From assembly GCF_003325755.1 (NCBI RefSeq), contig NZ_QORI02000019.1, positions 15,327 to 79,326 on the forward strand: a stretch of DNA of 64,000 nucleotides. The letters are read 5' to 3'. This DNA is from Pseudomonas sp. SST3. Lineage in GTDB: Bacteria > Pseudomonadota > Gammaproteobacteria > Pseudomonadales > Pseudomonadaceae. The notes beneath the pieces were generated by a model. That model saw only the letters and a list, made by a program, of their open reading frames with translations. It was not told the DNA's origin and ran no database searches. Shown here one piece after another: positions 1 to 10,055 of the stretch. Each line of letters starts with the position of its first letter. The stretch's first letter is position 1. The position numbers and the translations under genes are program-made.

Positions 1-599
1 ATGGCGCCGCTACCGACGGCAGCCCTCTCAAGTAAAGGTAGCGCGCTGGTGGTCCCGGCGTAGACAGAAAAGCCGGGCGGTTTCGCGTCCGCGTGAGATT
101 GGATGCCGAAGCGGCTTAGCGGCGTGATCGGCGAAGGTGAGCGTGTGGTGGCGAAGCCGAGGACGCTGGGCTGGCGCTCGAGCGCAGCGGCGAAAAGTCG
201 GTCGTGGTTGGGCAAGGTGCCAAGCGTTTCGGCGAGGCCGGGCGGCAGCTTCAACTGGTTTACAAGACGGTGCGGGGAGCTGCGGTCCGGCTCGGCGAAC
301 AGCACATCGAACACCACCACTGCGGCGCCGGCATCGTGCAAGCGTTCCACCAACTGTGCCAGCAGATCCCGTGACCAGGGCCATTGTCCGAGGCGTGCGA
401 GACTGGCTTCGTCGATGTCCACCACCCGAACCACGGTCTGCTCGGGCGCTGGCCTAGGCTGCCAGCGTTGGTACTGATCGAACAGGCTGTTGCGCAAGCT
501 TTGCAGCATCAGTGGTTCGGTTAGATATAGCGCGCAAGCAGCAAGCAATCCGGCCATCGCGAGTAGCAGGCGCGGCGCCCGAATTCGGGGCAGTATCAT
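1..599 (-). CDS. CHASE2-domain sensor protein, C-terminally cut by the window edge
   Basis: The reading frame is open from an ATG at 599 to the window edge with no stop, so only the first ~199 residues are visible. The start is set by a GGGGAG ribosome site 8 bases upstream. Residues 7-20 are a hydrophobic segment (signal anchor). From about residue 47 the sequence reads VVRVVDIDEASL, then GQWPWSRDLLAQLVE and VFDVLFAEPDR, which is the pattern of CHASE2, an extracytoplasmic sensory domain. CHASE2 proteins normally continue into transmembrane helices and an output domain (adenylate/guanylate cyclase, histidine kinase, or GGDEF/EAL), which lies outside the window. It follows ridA by 40 bp on the same strand and may share its transcript. 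The domain call rests on motif resemblance; the output type is unknown. Confidence 0.72.
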   Translation of the reverse strand, partial: MILPRIRAPRLLLAMAGLLAACALYLTEPLMLQSLRNSLFDQYQRWQPRPAPEQTVVRVVDIDEASLARLGQWPWSRDLLAQLVERLHDAGAAVVVFDVLFAEPDRSSPHRLVNQLKLPPGLAETLGTLPNHDRLFAAALERQPSVLGFATTRSPSPITPLSRFGIQSHADAKPPGFSVYAGTTSALPLLERAAVGSGA

Positions 600-639
600 C
601 AGTCGCGCTCCCCGCAACCGGCCGGTTGGCTAGGCTGGC

Positions 640-1020
640 TCAGTCGAGCACCAGAATAGCGTCCATTTCCACCTGTGCGGCCTTTGGCAGCGCGGCGATG
701 CCGATGGCGGCGCGGGCCGGGTAGGGCTGCTGAAAGTAGCGGCTCATGACTTCGTTGACCGTGGCGAAGTTGCCCAGGTCGGTGAGGAAGATGTTCAGCT
801 TGACGATGTCTTTCAGCGAGCCGCCAGCGGCTTCGGCTACCGACTTGAGGTTCTCGAATACTTGTACGGTCTGCGCTTCGAAGCCCTCCACCAGTTCCAT
901 GGTCTTCGGGTCGAGGGGAATCTGCCCGGACATGTAAACGGTATTGCCGGCCTTGATCGCCTGGGAATAGGGGCCAATGGCCGCGGGCGCGTTGTCGCTG
1001 TGAATCACGGTTTTGCTCAT
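640..1020 (-). CDS. ridA: RidA family reactive enamine/imine deaminase
   Basis: 126-residue YjgF/YER057c/UK114 protein, the normal length for the family. RidA hydrolyses 2-aminoacrylate and related enamines made by PLP enzymes to ketoacids and ammonia, in the cytosol as a trimer. Visible motifs include [15 protein letters not shown] at the N-terminus, MSGQIPLDP, and [13 protein letters not shown] with the substrate-binding Arg near the C-terminus. The frame is open upstream, but the start at MSKTVIHS is preferred because it has an AGGAG site and matches the family N-terminus. It lies downstream of spoT on the same strand (103 bp gap), the usual Pseudomonas arrangement. Confidence 0.95.
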   Translation of the reverse strand: MSKTVIHSDNAPAAIGPYSQAIKAGNTVYMSGQIPLDPKTMELVEGFEAQTVQVFENLKSVAEAAGGSLKDIVKLNIFLTDLGNFATVNEVMSRYFQQPYPARAAIGIAALPKAAQVEMDAILVLD

Positions 1021-1122
1021 GGAGGTGCTCCTGGTAGAAGAATGCGGCCCCAGAGCATACGGGCTGAGGCGGGGTTGCAAAAGCCCTACACCCCGTATCG
1101 GTTGGAGAGGTGACCAGTCGAA

Positions 1123-3231
1123 TCAGGCTTTCATTCGGGTGATGCGCATGACGCCCTTGATCGCGCGCAGCTTCTTGATCACGCGGGCCAGATGCACGCG
1201 GTCATGCACGCTGACGACCAGCTGAACGACGCTGATGCGACCGTCGCGCTCATCCATGCCGATCTTCTCGATGTTGCCGTCGGCGGCGTTGACGCTACCG
1301 GCCAGCAGGGCGATCAAGCCGCGCTGGTGTTCCAGCTCGACGCGCAGTTCAACGTTGAACTCACCAGTGACGTCCTTGGACCAGGATAGCTGGATGCATT
1401 TGTCCGGGCTGTGGCGGACCTCGGCAATGTTCCGGCAGGTGTCCAGGTGCACCACCATGCCTTTGCCGGCGGATAGATGGCCAACGATGGGATCACCTGG
1501 GATCGGCGTGCAGCATTTGGCGTAGTTGAGCACGAGGCCCTCGGTGCCGCGAATGGCCAGCGGTCCCTCGACGCTCGGTGCCTGCTCGCCTTCACTGGCC
1601 AGCAAGCGTCGGGCGATCACGTAGGCCATGCGATTGCCCAGACCAATGTCCTCAAGCAAATCCTCGACCACTTCCATATGGTATTCATTGAGCACTGCCT
1701 GGATGCGCTCAGGGGAAATCCTGTCCAGATTGGTTTCGAACCCGGTGAGCACCTTGTTCAACAGGCGCTCGCCGAGGTTGATCGACTCCGAGCGGCGTTG
1801 CAGTTTGAGTGCATGGCGAATGTGCGTGCGCGCCTTCCCCGTGACCACGAAATTGAGCCACGCGGGGTTTGGCCTTGCGCCGGGGGCAGTGACGACTTCC
1901 ACGGTGCTGCCACTTTCCAGGGCTTGCGAAAGCGGCGCCAGGCGGCGATTGACGCGGCAGGCGATGCAGGTGTTGCCGACGTCGGTGTGCACCGCGTAGG
2001 CGAAATCCACCGCCGTGGAGCCTTTCGGCAGCTCCATGATGCTGCCCTTGGGCGTGAAGACATAGACCTCATCCGGGAACAGGTCGATCTTCACGCTCTC
2101 GATGAATTCCAGCGAGTTGCCGGCGCGTTCCTGCAGCTCCAGCACGCCCTTGACCCACTGTCGCGCGCGGGCGTGGGTGCCCTTGGGAGTTTCGTCATCG
2201 TTGGATTTGTACAGCCAGTGTGCGGCGATGCCGTTGTTGGCCATCTCTTCCATCTCACGGGTGCGGATCTGGATCTCGATGGGTACGCCGTGCATGCCGA
2301 ATAGTGTCGTGTGCAGCGACTGGTAGCCGTTGGCCTTGGGAATAGCGATGTAATCCTTGAACCGGCCAGGCAGCGGTTTATAGAGGCTATGCACCGCGCC
2401 GAGCACGCGGTAGCAGGTGTCGACCTTGTCGACCACGATGCGAAAGGCGTAGACGTCCATGATCTCGTTGAACGCCTTGCGCTTGCCGCGCATCTTCTTG
2501 TAGATGCTGAACAGGTGCTTCTCGCGGCCCACCACCTCGCCTTCGAGGCCGTCGCGCTCGAGGCAGTGAATCAGCGATTGTTCGATCTTGTCGACGATTT
2601 CGTTGCGGTTGCCGCGGGCTCGGCGGACGGCGGCGCGGATGCGCTCCGAACGCATCGGGTGCATGGCCTTGAATCCGAGATCCTCGAACTCCACCCGCAT
2701 GGCGTGCATGCCCAGCCGGTTGGCGATGGGTGCGTAGATTTCCAGGGTTTCCTTGGCGATGCGCCGACGCTTCTCGCCGGCCAGCACTTCAAGGGTGCGC
2801 ATGTTGTGCAGGCGGTCGGCGAGCTTGACCAGGATGACGCGTATATCGCGCGCCATGGCCATCGCCATCTTCTGGAAGTTCTCGGCCTGTGCCTCGGCCT
2901 TGGTTTCGAACTTCATCTGGGTCAGCTTGCTGACCCCGTCCACCAGTTCGGCGACGGTCTCCCCGAACTGCGCTGTGAGCGCCTCCTTGGCGATGCCGGT
3001 GTCCTCGATGACGTCATGCAGCATCGCGGCCATCAGGCTCTGATGGTCCATGTGCATGTCAGCGAGAATATTAGCGACCGCGAGGGGATGGGTGACGTAG
3101 GCTTCGCCGCTGCGCCGACGCTGGCCGTCATGGGCCTGCTCAGCATAGAAATAGGCACGGCGTACCAGGTCGACCTGGTCGGCGCCGAGGTAGGTCGAAA
3201 GGCGATCGGCAAGAGCGTCTATGGCTGGCAA
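1123..3231 (-). CDS. spoT: Bifunctional (p)ppGpp synthetase/hydrolase SpoT
   Basis: 702 residues, the usual length for pseudomonad SpoT. The HD hydrolase domain carries the metal-binding HD pair at residues 72-73 (AAMLHDVIEDTG). A RelA/SpoT synthetase domain follows at about 240-340 (FKDYIAIPKANGYQSLHTT, EIQIRTREMEEMA), then a TGS domain at about 385-445 (VYVFTPKGSIMELPKG) and a C-terminal ACT domain. It makes and degrades ppGpp during starvation. The start is a TTG with AAGGAG 7 bases upstream; no ATG suits the N-terminus MPAIDALADRL. It lies 60 bp after rpoZ and before ridA, an order conserved in Pseudomonas and E. coli. An intact HD motif argues for a bifunctional enzyme rather than a RelA-type synthetase. 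Confidence 0.97.
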   Translation of the reverse strand: MPAIDALADRLSTYLGADQVDLVRRAYFYAEQAHDGQRRRSGEAYVTHPLAVANILADMHMDHQSLMAAMLHDVIEDTGIAKEALTAQFGETVAELVDGVSKLTQMKFETKAEAQAENFQKMAMAMARDIRVILVKLADRLHNMRTLEVLAGEKRRRIAKETLEIYAPIANRLGMHAMRVEFEDLGFKAMHPMRSERIRAAVRRARGNRNEIVDKIEQSLIHCLERDGLEGEVVGREKHLFSIYKKMRGKRKAFNEIMDVYAFRIVVDKVDTCYRVLGAVHSLYKPLPGRFKDYIAIPKANGYQSLHTTLFGMHGVPIEIQIRTREMEEMANNGIAAHWLYKSNDDETPKGTHARARQWVKGVLELQERAGNSLEFIESVKIDLFPDEVYVFTPKGSIMELPKGSTAVDFAYAVHTDVGNTCIACRVNRRLAPLSQALESGSTVEVVTAPGARPNPAWLNFVVTGKARTHIRHALKLQRRSESINLGERLLNKVLTGFETNLDRISPERIQAVLNEYHMEVVEDLLEDIGLGNRMAYVIARRLLASEGEQAPSVEGPLAIRGTEGLVLNYAKCCTPIPGDPIVGHLSAGKGMVVHLDTCRNIAEVRHSPDKCIQLSWSKDVTGEFNVELRVELEHQRGLIALLAGSVNAADGNIEKIGMDERDGRISVVQLVVSVHDRVHLARVIKKLRAIKGVMRITRMKA

Positions 3232-3291
3232 CGGATTGCTCCTTGCCGGCGGGGCGCTATGTATGCGGTTCGACTTCGACCTGGCATTTAG

Positions 3292-3555
3292 TTAGAGGGC
3301 CTCGTTGGGCTCTTCCTCGTACTGAACGAACAGTGGCTCGTCATCAACGATATCGTCTTGTGCGATGACATCGTAATCCACCAGACCAGAGGCGATTTCA
3401 CGCAGGGCAACCACGGTTGGCTTGTCGTTTTCCCAAGCCACTTTCGGCTCCTTGCCGCCGGTAGCCAGCTGACGCGAGCGCTTGGTGGCGAGCATGACCA
3501 GCTCGAAGCGGTTATCTACGTTGTCCAGACAGTCTTCAACGGTAACGCGGGCCAT
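3292..3555 (-). CDS. rpoZ: RNA polymerase omega subunit
   Basis: 87 residues beginning [21 protein letters not shown], then [13 protein letters not shown], which is the omega signature. Omega assists beta-prime folding and assembly and forms part of a ppGpp binding site, which fits its position directly upstream of spoT. A frame extension of five residues upstream exists, but the ATG at 3555 gives the standard family start. The C-terminal tail is acidic ([17 protein letters not shown]), as in other pseudomonads. Confidence 0.96.
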   Translation of the reverse strand: MARVTVEDCLDNVDNRFELVMLATKRSRQLATGGKEPKVAWENDKPTVVALREIASGLVDYDVIAQDDIVDDEPLFVQYEEEPNEAL

Positions 3556-3731
3556 GGTGTTCCTCATCAATAACGGTAAAGCATGCCCAAATTGGGCGAG
3601 CGGACGGGATAGTCTAAAAAATCACCAGCCAATAGGGAAGCGGTAAAACGTCCCGCGTCCAGGCTCAGGGCATGGCGGGACTCCGCCAGGCCGACCGGTG
3701 TACTGGCGCGGCCTCTCAATTGCGGGCTGAC

Positions 3732-4424
<693 letters not shown>

Positions 4425-5288
4425 CTATTCGATGTTCTGGACCTGTTCGCGCATCTGCTCGATGAGCACCTTGAGGCTCACTGCCGCCTGCGTGCTGCGT
4501 GGGTCGAATGCCTTGGAGCCCAGGGTATTGGCTTCGCGATTGAGCTCCTGCATGAGGAAGTCCAGGCGCCGCCCGGCAGCGCCGCCGGATTTCAGTACCC
4601 GGCGCACTTCGTTGACGTGAGTAGTCAGGCGGTCAAGCTCTTCGGCGACGTCGCTCTTCTGCGCCAGCATCACCATTTCCTGTTCGAGGCGCTGCGGATC
4701 CAGTTCGACGCGCATGTCGGCACAGCGTTCGAGAATCTTCTGGCGCTGTGCGGCGAGCATCTGCGGGACCTGCGAGCGTAGCGTTGCGGTTTCCTCGGTG
4801 ATCGCATCAAGGCGTTCATTGATGAGTCGGGCCAGCTCTTCGCCCTCGCGTTGACGGCCGCTTTTCAACTGCGTCAGGGTGTCGTGGAACAGTTGCAGGG
4901 CCGCGCTGTTGAGTGCTTGCGGATCGGCCGAATCGCCCACCAGCACGCCTGGCCAGGAGAGCACTTCCAATGGGTTGATCGCGGCGGGCTGCTTGATCAG
5001 CGCGGCAACGTTTTCCGCTGCGGCAATCAACTGTCTGGCGCGATCGCTGTCCACTTGCATCGAGCGACCCGTGGCGTCCTCCGCGAAGCGCAGCGTGCAT
5101 TCGACCTTGCCGCGCGAAAGGCCCTTGCGCAACGCGTCGCGGACCGCTCCCTCCAGGTCTCGGAAGGCGTCCGGAAGACGCAGATGCGGCTCCATATAGC
5201 GATGGTTCACCGAGCGGATCTCCCAGCTGAGGGTGCCGTGGCCGCCGGCCTGCTCGGCGCGTGCGAAGGCCGTCATGCTGTGGATCAT
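4425..5288 (-). CDS. yicC: YicC family endoribonuclease
   Basis: 287 residues of the YicC/YloC family. The N-terminus MIHSMTAFARAE and the following RSVNHRYMEPHLRLPD are diagnostic, as is the C-terminal half with DFLMQELNREANTLGSK and VLIEQMREQVQNIE. E. coli YicC is reported to act as an endoribonuclease involved in small-RNA turnover; the precise role in Pseudomonas is not shown here. The frame is open 55 residues further upstream, but that extension is out of line with the family, so the ATG at 5288 is used. It is divergent from rph and 72 bp upstream of gmk. Confidence 0.93.
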   Translation of the reverse strand: MIHSMTAFARAEQAGGHGTLSWEIRSVNHRYMEPHLRLPDAFRDLEGAVRDALRKGLSRGKVECTLRFAEDATGRSMQVDSDRARQLIAAAENVAALIKQPAAINPLEVLSWPGVLVGDSADPQALNSAALQLFHDTLTQLKSGRQREGEELARLINERLDAITEETATLRSQVPQMLAAQRQKILERCADMRVELDPQRLEQEMVMLAQKSDVAEELDRLTTHVNEVRRVLKSGGAAGRRLDFLMQELNREANTLGSKAFDPRSTQAAVSLKVLIEQMREQVQNIE

Positions 5289-5497
5289 TGGGTAACCCCT
5301 CGGTGCGGTGCGAAAGGCGGAGGATTGTAAAGGAAAAACGCGCATTGGCGTACGCGCATTGCCTTGGTAGGCGCCTGGTTCGGTGGGGGCGGCCAGTTTA
5401 CGTGAAGGCGAAGTGCAGAATGGCTCGGCGGTGGCCCTCATTCCGCCCGACACCTCTATAATGGGCGCAAATCATTCCCTGAAGCAGGACAAATCAC

Positions 5498-6220
5498 ATG
5501 AAGCGACCCAGTGGCCGCGCCGCCGACCAGCTGCGTTCGATCCGCATCACCCGCAACTACACCAAGCATGCCGAGGGTTCGGTGTTGGTGGAGTTTGGTG
5601 ATACCAAGGTGATCTGCACTGCCAGTATCGAAAATGGCGTGCCGCGTTTCCTTAAAGGTCAAGGCCAGGGTTGGCTCACGGCCGAATACGGCATGCTGCC
5701 CCGCGCCACGGGCGAGCGTAACCAGCGTGAAGCCAGCCGTGGCAAACAGGGCGGCCGCACCCTGGAGATCCAGCGGCTGATCGGGCGCTCGCTGCGCGCA
5801 TCACTGGATATGAGCAAGCTGGGCGAGAACACCATCTATATCGATTGCGACGTGATTCAGGCCGATGGCGGCACGCGCACTGCCTCGATTACCGGGGCGA
5901 TGGTGGCACTTGTCGACGCGCTGAAGCTGTTGAAGAAGCGCGGTGGGCTGAAGGGCGGCGATCCGCTCAAGCAAATGGTTGCTGCGGTTTCGGTAGGGAT
6001 CTATCAGGGTGAGCCCGTGCTCGACCTGGACTACCTGGAAGACTCGGCCGCCGAAACCGATCTGAACGTGGTGATGACCGGTGCTGGTGGTTTCATCGAG
6101 GTGCAGGGAACCGCTGAAGGTGCTCCCTTCCAGCCGGAAGAACTTAATGCCATGCTCGCGCTGGCGCAAGACGGCATGAAAGAGCTGTTTGGTCTGCAAC
6201 TGGCTGCGCTCGCCGACTGA
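5498..6220 (+). CDS. rph: Ribonuclease PH
   Basis: 240 residues. This phosphorolytic 3'-5' exoribonuclease trims tRNA precursors. Clear family sequence includes [69 protein letters not shown] text, [19 protein letters not shown], and [21 protein letters not shown]. Full length and intact. It is divergent from yicC; the next gene on the same strand begins 16 bp later, so they are probably co-transcribed. Confidence 0.97.
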   Translation: MKRPSGRAADQLRSIRITRNYTKHAEGSVLVEFGDTKVICTASIENGVPRFLKGQGQGWLTAEYGMLPRATGERNQREASRGKQGGRTLEIQRLIGRSLRASLDMSKLGENTIYIDCDVIQADGGTRTASITGAMVALVDALKLLKKRGGLKGGDPLKQMVAAVSVGIYQGEPVLDLDYLEDSAAETDLNVVMTGAGGFIEVQGTAEGAPFQPEELNAMLALAQDGMKELFGLQLAALAD

Positions 6221-6236
6221 GCCAAAGGAGAACGCC

Positions 6237-6605
6237 ATGTCTGATCAGGAACTGATGCCGCAGCCCTCACCGGAGGCGCGGCAGTGGGCAATGTTCTGTC
6301 ATTACTCGGCGTTCTTTTGGTTTCTGGTGCCGATGATCGGCAACGTGCTGGGCCCGTTGATCGTCTGGCAGCTGAAAAAGGACATGGACCCGTTCGTCGA
6401 TGAACAGGGCAAGGAAGCACTGAATTTCCAGATCACGTTCAGCATCCTGCTGATGATTTGTGGCGTGCTGGCGTGGATTTTGATCGGCTTCCCGCTGATG
6501 GCGCTAATCAGCGTGGTAGCGTTGGTGCTGGTGGTGATCGCCGGCATTCGCGCAAACGAAGGCCGGCCTTATCGCTATCCGTTCTGCTGGCGGATCGTCA
6601 AATAG
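6237..6605 (+). CDS. DUF4870 (Tic20-like) small membrane protein
   Basis: 122 residues with three hydrophobic segments (about 20-45, 63-85 and 88-105). The pattern MFCHYSAFFWFLVPMIGNVLGPLIVWQLKKD, then PFVDEQGKEALNFQI, is characteristic of DUF4870, a family related in fold to Tic20. It is an inner-membrane protein of unknown function. The ATG at 6237 has AAAGGAG 6-12 bases upstream; the longer upstream frame overlaps rph and lacks a site. It sits between rph and the convergent crc gene, as in other pseudomonads. Confidence 0.85.
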   Translation: MSDQELMPQPSPEARQWAMFCHYSAFFWFLVPMIGNVLGPLIVWQLKKDMDPFVDEQGKEALNFQITFSILLMICGVLAWILIGFPLMALISVVALVLVVIAGIRANEGRPYRYPFCWRIVK

Positions 6606-6613
6606 CCTGAAAC

Positions 6614-6650
6614 CTGAATCAGAGCCTAGCAGTGCTCGGCTCTGATTCAG
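6614..6650. terminator. 13-bp inverted repeat between convergent genes
   Basis: A perfect 13-bp inverted repeat (CTGAATCAGAGCC, 11-base loop, then its complement) lies between the end of the DUF4870 gene (6605) and the end of crc (6664). There is no clear T-run on either side, so it may stop transcription from both sides with help, or act as an mRNA 3' end stabiliser. Confidence 0.5.
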
Positions 6651-6663
6651 CCTGGCTTCCAGC

Positions 6664-7443
6664 TTAAAGGCTCAGCGTCCAGTCGTAATCGATCACCAGC
6701 GGGGCGTGCTGCGAGAAGCGTGGTTGACGCGGCAGGCGGGCGCTACGTACGAAGCGACGCATGCCCGAAGTAAGGATCTGATAATCGAAACGCCAGCCCA
6801 GATTGAGCATCTGCGCCTGTTCCGTATCCGGCCACCAGCTGTACAGGTCACCCTCGCGGCTGGCTTCGCGCAGCGCGTCGATATAGCCCATGTTGCCAAA
6901 TATCTCGTCAAGCCAAGCGCGCTCAGGCGCCAGGAATCCGGTGGATTGCTGGCAGTCGCGCCAGTTCTTCACGTCCAGCTTCTGATGAGCTACATGCAAC
7001 GAGCCGCAATAGATATATTCGCGGCGCTTGCGGCGCTGCTTGTCCAGATAGTGGGCGAAGTCGTCCATGAACTTGAACTTCTGGTTCAGCTCCTCATCGC
7101 CGCCGCGCCCTGTGGGCAGCAGCAGGCTGGCGATACTGACCTTGTCGAAGTCGGCCTGGAGGTATCGGCCGTAGCGGTCGGCCGTTTCGAAACCGAGCCC
7201 CATGATCACGGCTTTTGGCTGCAGTCGTGAATACAGCGCAACGCCGCCCTGTTCGGGTATTTCCGCGTCGACGGTGTAGAGAAAATAGCCATCGAGCTGG
7301 TAAGCCGGATCGTCGAGTTCAACTACGGAGGCGCGGGTATCCTGCAGGCAGATGACATCGGCATTCTGCGCTTGCAGCCAGCTGAGAAGACCCCGCTGTG
7401 CCGCCGCTTGAATGCCATTCACGTTGACGCTGATGATCCGCAT
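6664..7443 (-). CDS. crc: Catabolite repression control protein Crc
   Basis: 259 residues, exactly the length of pseudomonad Crc, with the exonuclease III / endonuclease-phosphatase fold. Recognised by MRIISVNVNGIQAAAQRGLL, VICLQDTRAS, GGVALYSRLQPKAV, KRRKRREYIYCG and the end QPRFSQHAPLVIDYDW. Crc has no nuclease activity; it works with Hfq at A-rich (CA) motifs to repress translation of genes for non-preferred carbon sources. Here the usual exonuclease LQET motif reads LQDT. The position, divergent from pyrE and next to rph, is the classical crc locus and makes an xthA assignment unlikely. Confidence 0.95.
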   Translation of the reverse strand: MRIISVNVNGIQAAAQRGLLSWLQAQNADVICLQDTRASVVELDDPAYQLDGYFLYTVDAEIPEQGGVALYSRLQPKAVIMGLGFETADRYGRYLQADFDKVSIASLLLPTGRGGDEELNQKFKFMDDFAHYLDKQRRKRREYIYCGSLHVAHQKLDVKNWRDCQQSTGFLAPERAWLDEIFGNMGYIDALREASREGDLYSWWPDTEQAQMLNLGWRFDYQILTSGMRRFVRSARLPRQPRFSQHAPLVIDYDWTLSL

Positions 7444-7527
7444 AAATGGCCCCTAAAAACACGTGCGTGTATGATAACCCAAGCTCTTTGTAATTAGCTA
7501 AACCAGTGTCTTCCGGGAATATTCTTC

Positions 7528-8169
7528 ATGCAGGCGTACCAGCGCGACTTCATTCGCTTCGCCATCGAACGCGGAGTTCTGCGTTTCGGTGAATTCACCC
7601 TGAAATCCGGACGCACCAGTCCTTATTTCTTCAATGCCGGACTGTTCAATACCGGCTCGGCGCTGGCTCAGCTGGGGCGCTTCTACGCGGCGGCAGTGGC
7701 CGACAGCGGTATCGATTTCGATGTGATCTTTGGCCCCGCCTACAAGGGCATCCCTTTGGCGGCGGCGACGGCGATCTCTCTGGCCGAGCACCATCAGCGC
7801 GACCTGCCCTGGTGTTTCAACCGCAAGGAGGCCAAGGACCATGGCGAAGGTGGCACGCTGGTGGGCTCGCCGCTCACCGGGCGCGTGCTGATTGTCGATG
7901 ATGTCATTACTGCCGGAACGGCCATTCGAGAGGTCATGCAGATCATCCGTGCGCAAGGCGCGGAGGCGGCTGGTGTACTGATCGCGCTCAATCGGCAAGA
8001 GCGTGGGCAGGGTGAGTTATCGGCAATTCAGGAAGTGGAACACGACTATGGTATGCCTGTAGTGAGCATTGTTTCTCTGGCTCAGGTGTTAGAATTCCTG
8101 GGCCAGGACGCACAGCTCAAGCAGCATTTGCCGGCGGTGGAAGCCTACCGCGATCAGTACGGAATCTAA
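7528..8169 (+). CDS. pyrE: Orotate phosphoribosyltransferase
   Basis: 213 residues. It transfers the PRPP ribosyl group to orotate in UMP synthesis. Visible motifs are [19 protein letters not shown] at the N-terminus, [15 protein letters not shown], the flexible-loop lysines in [14 protein letters not shown], and the PRPP-binding loop [13 protein letters not shown] at about residues 121-133. Intact and of family length. Divergent from crc with an 84-bp shared intergenic region. Confidence 0.97.
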   Translation: MQAYQRDFIRFAIERGVLRFGEFTLKSGRTSPYFFNAGLFNTGSALAQLGRFYAAAVADSGIDFDVIFGPAYKGIPLAAATAISLAEHHQRDLPWCFNRKEAKDHGEGGTLVGSPLTGRVLIVDDVITAGTAIREVMQIIRAQGAEAAGVLIALNRQERGQGELSAIQEVEHDYGMPVVSIVSLAQVLEFLGQDAQLKQHLPAVEAYRDQYGI

Positions 8170-8264
8170 TCGGCCGGTCGATTCGCAGGTCTCGAACAAG
8201 TATTAGAAATCTCGGGCGCTCAGTACGCTCGATGCCTGCTTATGGCCATATTTCGGTCATTCAA

Positions 8265-8365
8265 GAATAAAAAATAAAAAAAGGTAGCCACGGTAGGTCG
8301 GCCTCGGTCGCCCTCGATTCCGTCTAACTTTTTTGAAAGCAACCAATGACCGACAATAATCACAA
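8265..8365 (+). promoter_or_regulatory. A-rich leader with possible Hfq/Crc binding motifs
   Basis: The leader contains the run AAGAATAAAAAATAAAAAAAGG (about 8264-8285). Directly after the start codon at 8346, ACAATAATCACAAC gives an ARN-type repeat like the CA motifs bound by Hfq and Crc near start codons. Seen: the A-rich tracts. Inferred: translational repression by Hfq-Crc. The ribosome site is weak (GAAAGC), which suits post-transcriptional control. Confidence 0.3.
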
Positions 8366-9818
8366 CTACCGAGAATTACATAAGCCCAGTCGTTCCTTTT
8401 CCTCTCGTTCCGACTACCTCGATCACGAACTGACCATCATGGCGCCGCGGCGCTGGCGGCCGAACCTGCCATTTCGGGACTACCGTTTCGAGTGGGAAGA
8501 CTGGGTGCCGGCGCTGGCAGCGACGATTGGCAAGATCGTCATGGTTGCCGCTGTGGTAGCGGCCTTCGCCGGCCCGCTGGGCTTGTCCGATGAATTTGTC
8601 ATCGAGAACGCGCGCTTCGAGATGCTGATCGCGGCCGTGTTGTTCGTGGTGCTCGTCTCGGGCTTTTTCAACCCTACCGCTAACCTGGCCGGCACGCATG
8701 GGCCGCTGATTCCGCTGATTCCCTTGATTGTGGCGTCGGGTGGTCATCCGATGGCGCTGGGTATCATGGTCGGCGTGCTCGGCTTCACCCTGGGCATCTT
8801 CCGGGGCGGCAGCCTGTTGGCGCGCTTGACCAGTGATGGGGTCTGCGGCGGACTGCTGCTCTACCTAGGGTTCATCGGTGTCACCTCGCAGATCGGCAAG
8901 CTGTTCGCCTGGGCGAATGGCTTCGATATGGGCTATATCGCTTTTGTCGTGGTATTCGCGACGATCGTCATGTACGCCTACCTGGAGCATGTTCGGATGC
9001 GCTGGTTGGCGATTCCTCTAGGATCAGGGCTTGCGGCGCTGATTGCATTCGCCCTGGGTGCGCCATTCGAATTCACTACCCAGCCGGGCATTCCCAATCT
9101 CGATCCGCGTTATTGGTGGGGAGAGGGTACCGGTTGGGAGCTAGGCTGGCCGCAATTGCACCATTTCATCGCCGTTACGCCATTTGCCGTACTGGCAGTG
9201 GCCATGTGGTCGCCGGACTTTCTTGGTCATCGAGTGTTCCAACAGCTGAACTACCCACCGAAAGCCAGGAAGGTGCTGATGAGCATCGATGACACCATGT
9301 GTGTCGCGGCGGCGCGGCAAGTTGTGGGGACCGTTCTTGGCGGCGGAAACCTTGCTTCTTCCTGGGGCACCTATGTGGTGCCGGCGGCAATCGCCAAGCG
9401 GCCGATTGTCGCCGGGGCGTTGCTGACTGGCCTGCTTTGTGTCGTGGCGGCGCTCTGGGGTTATCCGATCGACCTCGCAATCTGGCCGCCAGTGCTCAGC
9501 GTGGCGTTGATGGTTGGCGTTTTTCTGCCGCTTCTGGAGGCGGGCATGCAGATGACGCGAGAAGGCAAGACTTCTCAGTCGGCCGCCATCGTGATCTTTT
9601 CATCAGCTCTGGTGAATCCCGTGTTCGGCTGGTCGTTGACCGTGTTGTTGGACAATTTGGGGCTGGTCGGCGACAAGGAGCGTGGCCAGGGGCTGTCGCA
9701 CACCGACCGCTGGGTGATTCCGACCATCGTATTCTTCCTGCTATGCGCGGTGATGGCGGCGATCGGAATGTTCCCCGGAGTCCCCGCGCTGCTGGAGACG
9801 TTTCGCATCCACGAGTGA
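8346..9818 (+). CDS. DUF3360 family multi-pass membrane permease
   Basis: 490 residues. A soluble N-terminal stretch (about 1-55, with DYLDHELTIMAPRRWRPNLPFRDYRFEWEDWVPA) is followed by about 11-12 hydrophobic segments. It resembles the DUF3360 family found in Pseudomonas and Vibrio. The membrane region, with GTHGPLIPLIPLIVASGGHP and glycine-rich helices, looks like the SulP/NCS2 transporter fold, so an anion or nucleobase permease role is plausible but no substrate can be named. Monocistronic: 176 bp after pyrE and ended by a strong terminator. Confidence 0.7.
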   Translation: MTDNNHNYRELHKPSRSFSSRSDYLDHELTIMAPRRWRPNLPFRDYRFEWEDWVPALAATIGKIVMVAAVVAAFAGPLGLSDEFVIENARFEMLIAAVLFVVLVSGFFNPTANLAGTHGPLIPLIPLIVASGGHPMALGIMVGVLGFTLGIFRGGSLLARLTSDGVCGGLLLYLGFIGVTSQIGKLFAWANGFDMGYIAFVVVFATIVMYAYLEHVRMRWLAIPLGSGLAALIAFALGAPFEFTTQPGIPNLDPRYWWGEGTGWELGWPQLHHFIAVTPFAVLAVAMWSPDFLGHRVFQQLNYPPKARKVLMSIDDTMCVAAARQVVGTVLGGGNLASSWGTYVVPAAIAKRPIVAGALLTGLLCVVAALWGYPIDLAIWPPVLSVALMVGVFLPLLEAGMQMTREGKTSQSAAIVIFSSALVNPVFGWSLTVLLDNLGLVGDKERGQGLSHTDRWVIPTIVFFLLCAVMAAIGMFPGVPALLETFRIHE

Positions 9819-9840
9819 ATGAAAAAGTGAGTGAAAACGA

Positions 9841-9864
9841 GGGGAGCGTTCGCTCCCCTTTTTT
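9841..9864 (+). terminator. Rho-independent terminator of the DUF3360 gene
   Basis: Stem GGGGAGCG / CGCTCCCC with a 2-base loop (effectively a TTCG-type tip) followed by six T, 22 bp after the stop codon at 9818. Confidence 0.9.
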
Positions 9865-10055
9865 GTGCCCGCAGTATGCTTCCCGCTATCGGCCCCTGAC
9901 TGTTCGCGCGCGGGTGGTTATGCTTCACGAACGGGGCGGTGTGCCGAAGTGCGCAAAGCTGCCAATTTTGTATAAGCTGGATGCCGGCCAGGCCATGGGA
10001 AACACAGGCGCGGCTGCGGGTTTACGGAGCCAACCGAGATGGAAGCGACAGAAAT

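Noticed and set aside
1477..3291. Long plus-strand frames opposite spoT
   Set aside because: Shadow frames across a clear SpoT gene, with compositions skewed to His/Ala/Val.
6664..7443. Exonuclease III (xthA) assignment for the EEP-fold gene
   Set aside because: Length 259, sequence and location between rph and pyrE all match Crc.
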